Below are positions 1 to 11,268 of a stretch of 64,000 bases of DNA, one piece after another (the first letter of the stretch is position 1; every line of letters starts with the position of its first letter). Location: NCBI GenBank assembly GCA_963565915.1, contig OY751486.1, forward strand, positions 4,092,001-4,156,000, in the 5' to 3' direction. A program made the position numbers and the translations under genes. A model generated the notes under the pieces. The model made no database searches and had not been told where the DNA came from. It saw only the letters and a list, made by a program, of their open reading frames with translations. The stretch comes from Entoloma clypeatum (Eukaryota > Basidiomycota > Agaricomycetes > Agaricales > Entolomataceae).

Positions 1-144
1 TCTCCTTCGCCGAGCTATTGATCGTTTGCGGCACGAGTTGCAACATGCGACCAAGTATAAAGGCTCTTGGTCCTTGCTTGTCATTCGTGACTCGGCCTAA
101 CATTTATCGCTCCTATATACTATCCCCTCCCGACCTTAATTACC

Positions 145-1982
145 ATGCCTTATTGCGTCGGCATCGAGTCCGCAGCCAACGCCTTCCTCTCCGCAGGCTT
201 GCCGACTCAGTTCACTCTTGCCGTCGTGATCTTCCTGGCTATCGTTGTCTTTCTCTCTGCTGTGCAATCGGAACCCGCCGATGCCCCGACATCTTTACCA
301 TGCTTTTCTTTATTCACTATAGTCCCTTTCTTCTGTCGAAGGTCTGATTTCTTGAAGTGGGGCTTTCATGCAACGGGTCAATCCGTCTTTCAATTTAATT
401 TATTACGAGTACGCCCTCATGTTTCCATAAAAAACTCTATGGGTACTGACTTTTCTTGATCTGTAGAATACCGTGGTTGTCGTTTCCGGTGAAAGCGCCC
501 GGCAGGCTTTTTTCAGCGCCAAAGGCCTCGACCTTACAGAGGGTTTCAAGATGCTCTCGGGAGCTGTGAGTTATTACTTCATGGATCGGAAAAGCTAACT
601 TAGTTAAATATATCGGCAGTTGCCTATGGTCCGAGGCGTGACTTCTGACCTCCAGACCAAACGCATTGCCTTAATTCACAAGCGTCTTGCTGCAGTACAA
701 CGAAATGCACCATTGAATGACCGTATGTCTTTCCTATTTCCTAGACATATATTCTGAGATAGTCTTTCACAGTGATTCCTTTGATTCTGGAGGATTCAAG
801 GAGGGTCATGGAGTCATGGGGGTCTTCGGGGAAGTTCGACCCCTTCGAGAAAATCTATGAGGTTTGCTCGCGCTCTTCCAACTTTCAACCCGATACTGAC
901 GATGACGTAGCTTCTCTTTCAAATAACTATTCGTAGTCTGTCTTGCTCTGAAATTGCCGAGGATCCTGTCCTTGTCGCGCGGCTCAAGAAACTGTACGAT
1001 ACCCTGGATACAGGCACTACTCCTACGACCGTTCTGATGCCGTGGTTGCCTACTCCGTCCATGATAAGAAAACTGTGGGCTACAAAGGAAATCTATGATA
1101 TCGTCATCGCGGCCATCAATACCAGGGAACAAAGCGGCATTTCTCGCAGTGATACTTTACAGATGCTTCTCGACTCTGGAGACGAAAAGCTCGTTGTAGT
1201 AGGAGTAAGTGAAATGCCTGATCACATTTCCGGCCACCCGTTGATATCCTTGTTGCCCAATAGTTTATTATGGGCCTCCTAATCGCCGGCGCACGAGCAA
1301 CGGGGACTACTGCGTCTTGGTTGATGACCTTGCTAGGTAGCCATCTCGATTGGCAGGCGAAAGCGGCAGCAGAAGTCGAGTCTCTCCTGGCACACAACCC
1401 CTCTGCGGAACTCTCTGACATGCCGGAATCACTATCATTGCGGCTGGCGTCAATTCCATTGGAACAATGGGAGTCCAACACTCCAGTCCTCGATGCCATC
1501 ATTAAAGAAACCACTCGACTGGCCCAACCCCATACAGCTATGAGGCGTAATATTGGTCCTCCCATCTACATCGACGGCAAGATAATTCCTACAGGGACAT
1601 ACGTTATTTACCCCTTCAGCGATGTTCATTTGGATCACGAACTCTATCCCAATCCATGGATGTTCAATCCTGGGCGGCCAGACGCGAAAGCCCCCTATGG
1701 ATATGTGGGATGGGGAGGTGGTAAGACCTGGTGACTTTATATACATGATTATCCATACTGATGGAGACTGTAGGCAAAACACTCTGCCTTGGGACCCGGC
1801 TGGCTAAGCTGGAACTGAAACTTGTTATCGCTATGTTTATTCTGGGCTTTCGACACACCACCGTGGACAGCTCGGACAAGCCCTACACTCCCACGCCAAA
1901 CTGGAATGACATTCTGCTATGCCGACCACCACCCGAACAGACTGCCTACCTGAGGTTTGAAAAGTCGGACATACCCCTATAG
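145..1982 (+). CDS. Cytochrome P450 monooxygenase, seven exons
   Basis: Heme-thiolate monooxygenase, expected to be anchored in the ER membrane. Seven exons fit in phase: 145-408, 467-565, 620-722, 773-861, 911-1204, 1264-1720 and 1774-1982, giving about 504 residues, the usual fungal P450 length. The first exon encodes a hydrophobic segment near residues 25-45 (membrane anchor). The I-helix motif AGARATGTTASW starts exon 6, an E-T-x-R (KETTR) K-helix follows, and the heme-binding loop GWGGGKTLCLGTRLA is assembled across the last intron (donor GTAAGA after 1720, acceptor TAG before 1774), with Cys as the heme ligand. The start at 145 places the anchor at the N-terminus. I do not assign a CYP family or substrate. 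No other secondary-metabolism gene is adjacent, so it looks like a stand-alone P450. Confidence 0.9.
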
Positions 1983-2252
1983 GACTTGTAATTTCCCCCC
2001 AACATGACCCTCTTATTTATTCATTTCGTTCTTTCTTGTCACGCTCGCTTTCTGCATTTACCTTTGTAACAGTCCTTTCCAACCGCATTCTTTACATCTC
2101 TGTACACTAATCAGCTAGAGAGGATCCCGGAGATAGAACATTGACAAATATGTATCTCTAAATATGTGTAACATATAGTGCTAGCACATTTCCGCAATAT
2201 GACCTATGCTTCGAGAGCACGGATGTAAATACCACGAGGCAGTACACCAAGT

Positions 2253-2855
2253 CTACTGAAAGGTCAAACCATCCTGGCGTACCTTCCGAGCCTCCGCCAC
2301 CTCCCGTGCTTCGGTTTTCTCCTGTTCTCTTGTGGAGCTGAAATAGGCTGCTCTGTCTTCTCTTTCCTTTTCCGCGATTTTCAATCTCTTTTCCCTTGGC
2401 GGTTCCCATCTACTCTTGAGAATCCTCCTCACAGCTTCCGGGCTGATCTTGAACTTCTCTGCGAGAACCGGGGTTGTGAATGTCGTTGGATCGAGGCGAT
2501 GCATCTGGCGGATGCCTTCCATGGCTTCGCGAGAGACTTTTCGGGGAGGGTTCCATCCATCTGGAAACTCTCTTCGCATGATTTCCCTGTGCGCTTTGTA
2601 CTCGTGGGGAGTGGGCTTCTCGGGTGGACGGCGGAGATGAGGAAGCGGTGTATTGGGCCGCGTGCCGTTGACGACTTCGTTGTCCTCCGATAGGTCTGCA
2701 GGCGTGTCGTCATCGTCGAGAATGGAACGCGGCCGAGGAAGCCCAGAAACACCCCATTTATGACGCGATTCTTGGGGGATTGCAACCGAATACAAACGAG
2801 TGAAGAAACGCCGATGGCAGACTATGGGAGCTATACTTCGGCACCAAGTTGACAT
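2253..2855 (-). CDS. Neugrin/Rrg9-like mitochondrial protein
   Basis: Single-exon gene of 200 codons. The N-terminus is basic and aromatic (MSTWCRSIAPIVCHRRFF), consistent with a mitochondrial presequence. The middle contains PPRKVSREAMEGIRQMH followed by a helix-turn-helix-like segment, TTPVLAEKFKISPEAVRRIL, which is the hallmark of the neugrin/Rrg9 family required for respiratory growth and mitochondrial genome maintenance. The C-terminus is a charged helix rich in Glu, Lys and Arg. The same frame is open further upstream to 3191, but that extension overlaps the next gene's 5' region and lacks a targeting signal, so the start at 2855 is preferred. It is head-to-head with the coactosin gene, about 180 bp apart, so the promoter is probably shared. 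Confidence 0.72.
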   Translation of the reverse strand: MSTWCRSIAPIVCHRRFFTRLYSVAIPQESRHKWGVSGLPRPRSILDDDDTPADLSEDNEVVNGTRPNTPLPHLRRPPEKPTPHEYKAHREIMRREFPDGWNPPRKVSREAMEGIRQMHRLDPTTFTTPVLAEKFKISPEAVRRILKSRWEPPREKRLKIAEKEREDRAAYFSSTREQEKTEAREVAEARKVRQDGLTFQ

Positions 2856-3035
2856 GGTGATGTTTCGCGATAGAAAAGACTTGTTGTGGGCGTCAGTTTG
2901 GCCCTGATACGATGGCCGGCAGAAGCCGCGAGGACCCCTCAAACGATCCTCGCAACCGCCACCACCGCCTTCGCGTCCGCTCGTTCCAACTTTCCTTCTG
3001 TTACCCTTACGATACCCTTGTCGGAGACACACAAG

Positions 3036-3714
3036 ATGGCAGATCTGTCCGATCCGAAGATTGACCAAGGTTTGTTCTTTTCCCGACCTTTTGCAGATTT
3101 CCTTGGATGCAGATTTCTCCGAACATCTCAAGAATAATCTGACCACCTTATGTAGCTTATCTCGATGTTCGCTCTGACAAATCCGAAACAAACTGGTTAC
3201 TCTTGGATTACGAGTCTGACCGTTCGGACAAGCTTCAGGTCACGCAGACCGGAACTGGTGGTGTGAAAGAACTCAGTAGCATCCTCGACGATTCCAAGGC
3301 ATCTTATGCTTATGTTCGTGTTACCTACTCGAATGATAAGGAATCGACGCGGGAGAAATTCATCCTCGTGGTAACCCATCTCCATCTTCCTCGATATTCA
3401 CCGCCTGACGGGAAATGACTAGTCTTGGATTGGGAAGAACTGCAAGGTCATGAGAAAAGCAAAAGTGCGTGGACTCCATAGCTATACCCACACGTCGCTC
3501 TTTGATCCACATTCCCAGATCTCCGTACAGCTTGCCGATGTTAAGTGTGTCTTGCGAGCGTACTCGATCGATGTCGCTGCTCGGGAGAAAGATGACCTCA
3601 AGGAGGATACCATCGTTGTGAGATTGCGGAAGGTATGGAGAAGATCTAATCATTCATTCGCAAGCTTCTGACCTCTGTGAATAGGCTGGAGGCGCTAGCT
3701 ATGACGGGGTATAA
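3036..3714 (+). CDS. Coactosin-like actin-binding protein (ADF-H domain)
   Basis: Five exons fit in phase: 3036-3069, 3156-3370, 3423-3464, 3519-3632 and 3685-3714, giving 144 residues, the usual coactosin length. The product starts MADLSDPKIDQAYLDVRSD and has the single ADF-homology fold signatures NWLLLDYE, FILVSWIGKN and MRKAKISVQLADVK. It ends in a short Gly-rich tail. ADF-H proteins of this size bind F-actin in the cytosol, and coactosins cap or stabilise filaments rather than sever them. Four introns in a 435-nt CDS fit basidiomycete gene structure. Cofilin is the main alternative, but the short length and the LRAYSIDVAA segment favour coactosin. Confidence 0.85.
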
Positions 3715-3920
3715 CACCCAATTCCTTGTTTCCAACAATCGAGGTTCGCAGCTTCTCGTGTAGCCTGGAGACTTGTTTTCCTTTTGTTACAGAACGGCTT
3801 CACAGAATTATGTACATGATTGATACCCGTGAGGCCGTTTCGAAGACAGTACATGCGATGATATTTCTCTAGTGTTCATCAGCCATTCAAATGGACCTCA
3901 CTGGCCGGATATTCCACGTA

Positions 3921-4775
3921 TCACAAGGTTTGCTTATCATGAACAAACCTCTTCAAATTCTCAATTCCATCTTCCTCTAGCCTCATGCCTACCCACTCGG
4001 ACATCATCTTCGCACCTAGACTTTTTTCATAGAAACCGATTGACGGCTCATTCCACTGTAAGGCCGCGGATGATCCAATCCCCATGTTACACTGCAGATC
4101 GCAACAATAACGAACCTTCAGCACATTCCAGTCCAGCCTTGCGCAATTCTGGTGTGACAACGAAGTCAGCTGAGTACGCTCACGATAGGCGGAGCGGCGC
4201 TACCTTTGCTTGAGCAATATTGCCGAGTTCAGCGAAAAGCCCTTTGCCTATGCCGCTGGCTCTGTGTTCTGGGTTGACGTAGAGGTCTTCTAGCTTTGAG
4301 AAACATCAGATAGAGGAGGCTAAAACATATCCAGATGGGATATACATATAATCCAGGTCTTCCTGTCCATGTAGAAAAGTTGAAGAAATAGAGAGCCAAA
4401 CCGACTGCTTCACCAGGTGCATCGACAGATCCGGAGAATGCCAAAAGTGCATGAGCATATGGCGTTTCGAAGAGGTTCTTGCGAAGCTATATGGCATGAG
4501 GTGTATTATGAGGACCCTTGAGGTGGAGACCCGGGCTGTCATCCTACGAGGTCAGGTGTAGCCTTGGCAGACTCTGGTTCTTTCTCATAAGTTGCCTTGG
4601 TACTTTCGTAAGTTTTTATGAAGGCCCGAAAGAACAGGATACATGCCAGATCAAGGACTAATCTAAGAATGGCCTGCTGTTACTAGAAAATTTAAAAACT
4701 GAATGATCCTATACTGCAAATTCCCCTCACCACGTCTGCAGGTGTCGCTGGTCGTATATGGAACTGCGTAGCCAT
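3921..4775 (-). CDS. GNAT-family N-acetyltransferase (diamine acetyltransferase-like)
   Basis: Multi-exon gene reading from 4775 down to 3921. Exon 1 encodes MATQFHIRPATPADV, the usual GNAT beginning, and joins an exon starting QAILRL. Later exons give LRKNLFETPYAHALLAF, then LEDLYVNPEHRASGIGKGL, which holds the acetyl-CoA pyrophosphate-binding loop (R-x-x-G-x-G-K), then NCARLDWNVLK and WNEPSIGFYEKSLGA. These blocks match the spermidine/spermine (diamine) N-acetyltransferase branch. Introns of about 50-65 bp with GT-AG ends separate them. The segment between QAILRL and the block TYEKEPESAKAT is longer than in relatives and may hide one more intron. It is divergent from the NAC gene, with 132 bp between starts. 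Confidence 0.8.
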
Positions 4776-4907
4776 AAGTGTTCTATGTCATGTCGGTGGC
4801 TGAGTCGGCATCCACTGTATACGAATGTTTGTTCTGAACCTTAATTTCCTTGAATCTGGACAAGCCGTCTAACCAGCACAGTCCACATCCTTTGACCCTG
4901 AAACACC

Positions 4908-5574
4908 ATGGATCCAGCAAAGTTGGCGAAACTGCAGGCCGCGGCAGCCGCGAACAGGATTGGTCAGTTTTTCATCCGGAAATTCTCGATATGGCAGACA
5001 ATGTGCGTGTACTGATCAAGGTGCGGCGTTTGATACAGGTGGCAAAGGAACTGTGCGACGAAAGGTTGTGCGGAAAGTGAAGCCATCCGCGGCGCAAGAC
5101 GACAAAAAGCTACAAGGCGCACTCAAAAAGTTGAATGTGCAGCCGATTGCTGGAGTTGAGGAGGTCAACATGTTCAGGGAGGACGGAAATGTGCTCCATT
5201 TCAGTGCTCCGAAAGGTAAGCATCCGTCGCTATGCGTAACATGATGTCTTCGCCCAGCATCATGCTTGTTTCGATGCATCCGCTAAGATAAATCATAAAC
5301 AGTACATGCCGCCATTTCAGCCAACACATTCGCGATTTATGGCACAGGTCATGTAAAGGAGCTGACCGAGCTCGTCCCTGGAATATTGAACCAGCTAGGG
5401 CCTGACTCACTTGCTTCACTACGGAAACTAGCCGAGTCGTACCAGGCGATTCAGCAAAACCAACAAAGACCGCCCAACGCAGGAGCTGCTGAAGAAGACG
5501 ATGACGACGACGTTCCCGATTTGGTGGAAAACTTTGATATCGACGGCGTTGACGCAAAGGTTAGCCTTGACTAG
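4908..5574 (+). CDS. EGD1: Nascent polypeptide-associated complex subunit beta
   Basis: Three exons fit in phase: 4908-4962, 5039-5215 and 5303-5574, giving 167 residues. The N-terminus [19 protein letters not shown] runs across the first intron into GGKGTVRRK, the conserved ribosome-binding basic patch of NAC beta. The NAC domain follows ([32 protein letters not shown] and the stretch ending AIYGTG). The C-terminus is acidic ([16 protein letters not shown]), as in fungal homologues. NAC beta pairs with NAC alpha on ribosomes and shields nascent chains. The length and domain order are normal and I see no defect. Confidence 0.93.
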
Positions 5575-6330
5575 ACCTCAAACCAGGGCCATGGCGGCGG
5601 GGATGTTCGTCGGAGTACGGGTTGCGAGGGGATTTGGTATTGGTGTACAATGGGCCAAGTCGATTCACGAACAGGATGTGGTGATCGTTTCAAAAATGTA
5701 ATCACACGAATCCCTCTCTTTTTGTTTTTTTTTGCAGTCTTGCTATGAAAGCTCTTATCTACTGATGAAGGTTCTACTTCCATGGAACAAACTACTCGCG
5801 CCCCCCCTGTCCCATTCCTACTTCACCCTCCTCCTTCATAGGTGAGCAACCTGCGCATCCGCCGTTTGCTATTGAAACCCATTTATAAGTGCCTGAAGAG
5901 TGAAGAAGCCTTGCAGGTTGTCCTCCATTCTACGACTTCGCTACATGACCACATACTGGAACTACATACAAACACAGCAGCATTCACACTGGGGACACAA
6001 ACCTCAATGAGGCTTTCTAGCGGGATGGGTACGAGTTCTGCAAATCCCCGATTCTTCGAACATGGCGGCCGTCATTCAGGCTCTTGTTCGACGATTTGGT
6101 TATCCTCCATGACCTTCTAATGCACGTATAGGACTTAAGTCTCACGTAAAGAATGTAACTCTCGATTTGAACTTTAGTACTGAGTGTCCACACGTGCCGC
6201 AATCGTTGGAACTTTTGAGGCACGAAAGTACGCGTTTCCGTGTGCCCATGGACCCCCGTGCTCGTGGGCTGTATTGTCCACCCGATTATCTAAAACTGTC
6301 TACTCGCAATAGGGCGTTTCACACCATCCA
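5575..6330. other. Intergenic, no gene recognised
   Basis: This stretch is the presumed 3' UTR of the NAC beta gene followed by about 600 bp in which neither strand gives a convincing coding series or recognisable motif. Short open frames exist on both strands (for example 5842-6120 on +), but they show no family similarity and are not joined by plausible introns. Confidence 0.5.
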
Positions 6331-6600
6331 ACTTTCGTCAACTTTTGATCAACTTGATGCCCAACTTTACACCTAACTTTTTCAAAGATCGGAGACAAAA
6401 CAAACAGATGTACAAACTATGGCGAGCTTGAGGACAGATCGGACGGCCCCGGCCAATGAGAAAATAAAAATTCTGGTTGTAAGCTGGAGGAATCAAAGTG
6501 TCATTGACGCTGTGGGGTCAAAAAATGGGCAAACTATCGATGTGAAGTTGGTGGAAAGTTGGCGGAAATTTTGACAAAAAGTTGATCAAAAGTTGGGAAT
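6331..6600. repeat. Possible MITE with imperfect inverted ends
   Basis: The 17-mer CAACTTTTGATCAACTT at 6339-6355 recurs as its reverse complement at 6579-6595. Both ends carry further spaced copies of the AACTTT word (CCAACTTT on the left, AAAGTTGG on the right), giving a degenerate terminal-inverted-repeat pair around a roughly 220-bp non-coding core. This fits a small non-autonomous DNA transposon. No target-site duplication could be set with certainty. Confidence 0.4.
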
Positions 6601-7192
6601 ATCTAGGACATGTTGGCCGAAAAGCTGCTGATCCATTCCTCCGCTACAGGCGTCAAATACGGTCGCAGTCAAAATCACTTCCAGGACAAAGCTCAGTCCA
6701 CAGATTTGAATCCTTTCAGTTTGCGGCAGTACGCAGCGGTCCCTTTGGGTTTGTCGATAATGGTTTCTCCAATAAGTGGTAGCCTGCTCGCCGTGCCTCT
6801 CCTGCCGTTATTATTCGAGTCATTGTTGCCCAGAAGACCAAAGTATTGTCTGTTGTGCCTACCTCAGAAAGCATGGACGTGACGCATGTCTGGCGAACGT
6901 CCGAATCTTTATGGGAGAAGGTTTGAGTGCTGGTATGTGGCAGGTGGAGCTTCCGAGTTTGTTGATAAAATGGTGGTGCGCACGGGCAGACTGTGATGAA
7001 CCCCAAGTAATATCTACACTGGGCGGAGCTATGTCTGTGACGTGAATTTGTTCTTTACGAATGCCACCAACAGTATCTAAACCAAGTCCAGGCTGAGTCG
7101 CAGCACACACGCATTGATGCGTCGGGTAAATAAGGCAGCCTTCTGGGGACGACGAAAAGGGATGTATCTAGTGGTTTTCTTCTCGGATGGCG
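6601..7192. other. Intergenic, no gene recognised
   Basis: Short frames occur on both strands, none with a recognisable domain, intron series or repeat structure. I see nothing supportable here. Confidence 0.45.
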
Positions 7193-7480
7193 TTATCTGT
7201 GTCGCTGGCATAGAAATATTGCCAAAGTCGTGAACAACAAGCCTCCGACAGAGCTAATAACGGCAACAACAATCATACACGATAGTTCCAGCGTTGATTT
7301 AGTTGGGGAGGATGTTCCACTCCTGTAATCAGATGTTGGTGTTCCACTTGGGATCGAGGTTCCACTGGGGCCCGGTGTTCTACTAGGGTTTGAGCTTGAG
7401 CTCGAGGTCTTGTCGAAGGTTCCAGTGCTGACTGCGTTTGGGTGCTGACACTGATGATTTTGGATCCAGTGGGAGCTGTA
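7193..7480 (-). pseudogene. Remnant of a Ser/Thr-rich single-pass membrane protein
   Basis: The minus-strand frame ending at 7193-7195 encodes a low-complexity Ser/Thr/Pro/Gly stretch (SGTSIPSGTPTSDYRSGTSS) followed by a hydrophobic segment (MIVVAVISSVGGLLFTTLAI) and an abrupt end, QRHR-stop. This is the juxtamembrane and transmembrane part of the type seen complete in the next gene (8194-9436), but the cytoplasmic tail is missing and no intact ectodomain can be assembled from 7481-8190. It is probably a decayed tandem paralogue. A very short real protein with an unseen N-terminal exon series cannot be ruled out. Confidence 0.42.
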
Positions 7481-8193
7481 CTTTCGCTCTTCACCATGTA
7501 CATGATAAACAGGGCATCTTTTCTAGCTGGCGGCGTGCGTAGTCCTTGTCCCAATCGTGACTGATGCCCAGAGCTCATTAGGTAGATGTTGTTCTTAGCA
7601 GGGGCGGATATACCATGTTGGGAAAAGAGGGAAAGCACTCAATATCGCCGGGTGTTCTCGTCATCCGTTTCGCGACTCGAAAGAATTATTTTGAAATGTA
7701 AAATGCCAAGAAGGCTGTCAAGAGTTTCCTCGAGCTCCAATGCGATACTCATCATGCCGGGACCGAAACGTCAAGAAAGAGATTGTCGGAGGGTGGTGAG
7801 CTCCGTCCAGGTTACTGTATCCATCATTGTAGGAACAATTCTTTCTGCATTGCGACCTGGTAAGTTCGATCTATGTATCTCACGGAAGTCTGTATGACGC
7901 CTCTTGAACTTCTGAAAATATCTGCGGCGGTATGGAAATGACCAGCTAGAAGTAATCGACGAGTCTTATGCCACTCTGTACGGGTTACGGGTTCCGAGGA
8001 CAGCATCGACGCACGCAATTTGCAATCTACATGGCCCTGCCAGTGACTGGGGGCGTACATTGTACAACAAGCGTGGATTTGACGGTGCAATTCCTCTTGC
8101 GATGCTGACGAATGGATGAAAGCAACGACAAAAATGAAAAGCAGGGCAGTGAAGAACGGAGTCTAGACCTCCATACTGGTCGAACGACGAGGG

Positions 8194-9436
8194 TCAGAAC
8201 CCTGGGGGCTGGTAGGCGGGCGGAGCTTCGGAAGTGGTTGGTAAAACGGTGGATCGCCTACGACCAGACCTTGTGCCAGATCGGGATGACCCCGATTCAG
8301 TGGCTGTACTGGCCACATTGCGTGGTGTTTCCGTGACATCAAATCGCTCTCCTCGAGTTTTGCGACTGCCACCAATCGTGTACAGGCCGGGTCCAATATG
8401 AGGCCCAGACATACCACGATGACCAGAGGCGTCGTGGGTATCTGGAGCAATAAGTTGATGCTGGTTCGGATGCTGATGACCAAGGGATTGTGTTGAGTCT
8501 ACAAGCAAGAGCCCGCCTCTTGATGAATCGGACGTGTTAGGTACACCGTTCGTGAACGTGGAGAGGGGATGTATATGAGAGGTTGTCTTCCCGAACTCTT
8601 TATCGCGGCGTTTGCGCCGACGGTATAGGAGGAAAATAGCTAAAGCTACGAAAAATATGCCTCCCACGGCGCCGATGGCGGCACCGACAATGATACCCAA
8701 GGGTGGTTTCTCCGTAGTGTTGGTTTTAGTCCTTCAAGCCAATGACTGTCAGAGAAGGGTACAAACTGATTATCAAACTCACATGTAAATGATACGATCC
8801 AGGAGTACAAGTGACTTTGGCCCATTGACATGACCATTCTGAATGGTAATGGTGTGCGTGCCGTAGGTTAAGGAAGAATTCAAATAGACTGTAACGTTGT
8901 ACTCATAGCCCGGTATTCCTGGCGCGGCTCTTGCGAATGTCCCCACTAATTCCTGGTCGATGAAGAAGCTTATGTCACTGTACCCGGAAGGACCGCTCGT
9001 CGTGAGAGCTAGGGCACAAATGACATAGACAGCGGCTCCTAAAAGTTCGTTATACTTTGATTTCCAGCCATGACCTATTGATTCCTAACCCGTGAATGTA
9101 GCGGAAGCCGAAAGCGTTGTGTTTGGAAATTTATTGCTGCCAGGCAGGGCATTGAACTGTTGGTCAGAAGATGAGAGAGGTTCAAACGAAAAGGTTGTGT
9201 ACTCGTAGACATACCGTGCCATCGTGCCATGTCCCATTGTAAAATTGAGTCGCATCGGGGCTGGCAGTGCAGCCATTGCAACTTCCTCCAACATTCCATG
9301 CTCCAGCGGGTTGATAAATTATCGCGCGACCGGTGACTGGGTCCGGTTGAGTATCGTCGATACTGATTGTGACCAGTGTGGCCCAGATGTGCACTGGCAA
9401 GCATGCAACCCAAATCAGGCGCCACGAGAGCCGCAT
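8194..9436 (-). CDS. Single-pass membrane protein with secreted ectodomain
   Basis: Four exons on the minus strand, starting at 9436. The N-terminus MRLSWRLIWVACLPVHIWA is a signal peptide. The ectodomain contains paired Cys (GGSCNGCTASPDATQFYNGT) and several N-x-S/T sites. Introns then give TFNALPGSNKFPNTTLSAS, AAVYVICALALTTSGPSGY and the stretch ending YGTHTITIQNGHVNG, typical of a family common in agaricomycetes. After a last intron comes the transmembrane helix GIIVGAAIGAVGGIFFVALA, a basic stop-transfer RRRKRRDKE, and a Ser/Pro/Gly-rich cytoplasmic tail ending SEAPPAYQPPGF. Function is unknown; the layout suggests a cell-surface sensor or adhesin-like protein. Confidence 0.75.
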
Positions 9437-9654
9437 CGTGCTTGGGGGCCACCGCTACGCAGGGAGGCAGCGGAATCTGGCAGCCGCAACTGGTATAATG
9501 ACCAAGTGTACTGTCACGTGATCAAAAGTTTTTCCGACAAAGCCCCAAAATTCCGATAAATCGAGAAAAATTCAAACAAAAAAATATCAGAAAAAAACGG
9601 CCGTGACGCGTGATCGGACACTTGGTCATACCTGCCGGCGACTTGGGAGGTGTT

Positions 9655-9870
9655 GACTTTTTATTTATTTTTATTTAAAACCTCAATTTATATACCAGCG
9701 CCTGATTGCAGTCTGGTCTGTACTAGGTACAAGGGGTAACCACTACTGCTAAGCAGGGACCACAGTATGAGTAGCATGGTAGAGTAAGGCCCTCTGGGGA
9801 CGGCCGATGTGCATATCCGATAAGTAAGGATAGAGATGGACACTGAAACGTCTGTGAATCAGCAAACCAG
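9655..9870 (-). mobile_element. Relic of a LINE 3' end
   Basis: A T-rich tract (the complement of a poly(A) tail) is followed by AAAACCTCAATTTATATACC and a further roughly 170 bp that clearly resembles the 3' ends of LINE-D (from 45735) and LINE-A (from 58350), with many substitutions. This is the 5'-truncated 3' UTR of a minus-strand insertion of the same family and marks the left edge of the transposon-rich region. Confidence 0.6.
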
Positions 9871-9940
9871 ATGTGTGCTAGGTAGCACTTGATAGCACTC
9901 CATAGTGGTATAGCACTGTAGCATACATTATTTTGTTTGT

Positions 9941-10040
9941 AGCACTACATAGTCACATACTCATGTTACAAAGTGCTACAGAGTCACATACTCATGCTAC
10001 AAAGTGCTACAGAATCACATACTCATACTACATAGCACTC
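9941..10040. repeat. Short tandem repeat, 31-bp unit
   Basis: Two consecutive 31-bp units (9961-9991 and 9992-10022), differing at two positions, are flanked by partial units. The core is CTACAAAGTGCTACAGAGTC followed by ACATACTCAT. No coding content. Confidence 0.75.
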
Positions 10041-10411
10041 CATAGCAAAGCATATCTTACATACCATTAGTATTGCTCTCTTGCTACTATTAAACTCACA
10101 AACCATAAATCCAAAGAAAAAAAATTAAACCAATTAACCAATTCATTGCAGGATATACATAATTACAAAATTAACAAAGTATGGTATACATTGCCCCCAC
10201 CTCTTTGCACCTCCGCCTGCAGTTCATCGTGGACTGGTGCATCCCCCCGTGTTTGTGCGCATGTACCTGACATCGGCCTGTTCTTTGGTGTGTCAGGGGG
10301 CTCACGCAGGTGATGTGTCAGGGTGCTTACCTGACAAGTACGCACCATGCGTGTCTAACAGCGGTTTCCCGCCCTGTCTCACCTTCCACGCATGCCCAGT
10401 GTGCCTGTCGC
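10041..10411. other. Intergenic left flank of Gypsy-1
   Basis: AT-rich, then a pyrimidine-rich stretch with repeated TGTCAGG/CCTGACA words. No gene is recognised, and it is not the 5' continuation of LINE-B that would be expected if Gypsy-1 had simply inserted there. Confidence 0.4.
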
Positions 10412-10813
10412 TGTTACGGACTCTACGGTATGAGGACCATGTCATATCTTTTACTTATCGGCCCAACTCGGCGCCCTCTTACGAACTCACTATGTCTAAT
10501 GTCTACTTTCGCAACCTTCGATTCCCAGTCTGACTCATTACATTACTTCGTCAACCCCTTTAGTATACTTTGCTCCTGCGCTGACTCGCTTTCCGCAGTC
10601 AGCTTACTCACTGTACATAGCCTTCCGCAGTCGCCTTACTCATGCGCACTGCCTTCCACAGTACTGACTCATCCGCTACCGCCTATAGTCAGTACCTATA
10701 TAAACCTCTTGTACTGTAGTAGATTCCTTAGATTTAGCAATCACATTGCTCTTCGCCTTTCCACTTTCCTGCATACTCTGCCCAAACCTTGGAACAGTTT
10801 GTTAAGCATAACA
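10412..10813 (+). repeat. Gypsy-1 5' LTR
   Basis: 402 bp, TG...CA ends, with a TATATAAA box near 10696 and the word AGATTTAGCAA about 34 nt downstream. The matching primer-binding site TTGCTAAATCT begins 2 nt after the LTR. Confidence 0.9.
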
Positions 10814-11268
10814 AGTTGCTAAATCTCGTTAGGTTTGCCCAGAGCGAAGAGAGCAACTACCAGACGAGTCAAGACGTCACGCTTCTTTGAAGACTTCACC
10901 AGTAACCCATTCAGCATGCCAGAAGCCCAACAGGAGGAGCTAAGTCCTCGAGACAGTATCGATTTTACGCTTATCCAGCAGTACATCGAATCAGAGATCC
11001 GTCACATCCTACAGCAGGTGCTTGACGAAGAACTAGACAACAACGAGCATCGCCCCCACAGCGAGATAGCAGAGAGCATCCATCTTGCTCGGCAACACCA
11101 GATCGCGCATTACAACGCTCGACAGAACGAACTCGAAAGCTTTCGCGTTCAAGAAGGACCTCAGACAGGTCGGATCACAGAGATCAGAGAGTTTATCGGT
11201 GTCCAGACAACCGTTATCAGAAGATTGATTAGGACGCTCACATTGAGACGTCCCAGAGCCACATCATC

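Noticed and set aside
145..5574. Secondary-metabolite gene cluster around the P450
   Set aside because: The neighbours are housekeeping genes (mitochondrial factor, coactosin, GNAT, NAC beta). No synthase, transporter or pathway regulator is present.
9941..10040. CRISPR-like array
   Set aside because: Only two or three tandem 31-bp units without spacers in a eukaryotic context; a simple tandem repeat.
10310..10822. Protein-coding frame across the Gypsy-1 5' LTR
   Set aside because: It lies in LTR sequence and is repeated in the 3' LTR (15838-16320) fused to unrelated flanks. No domain is visible.
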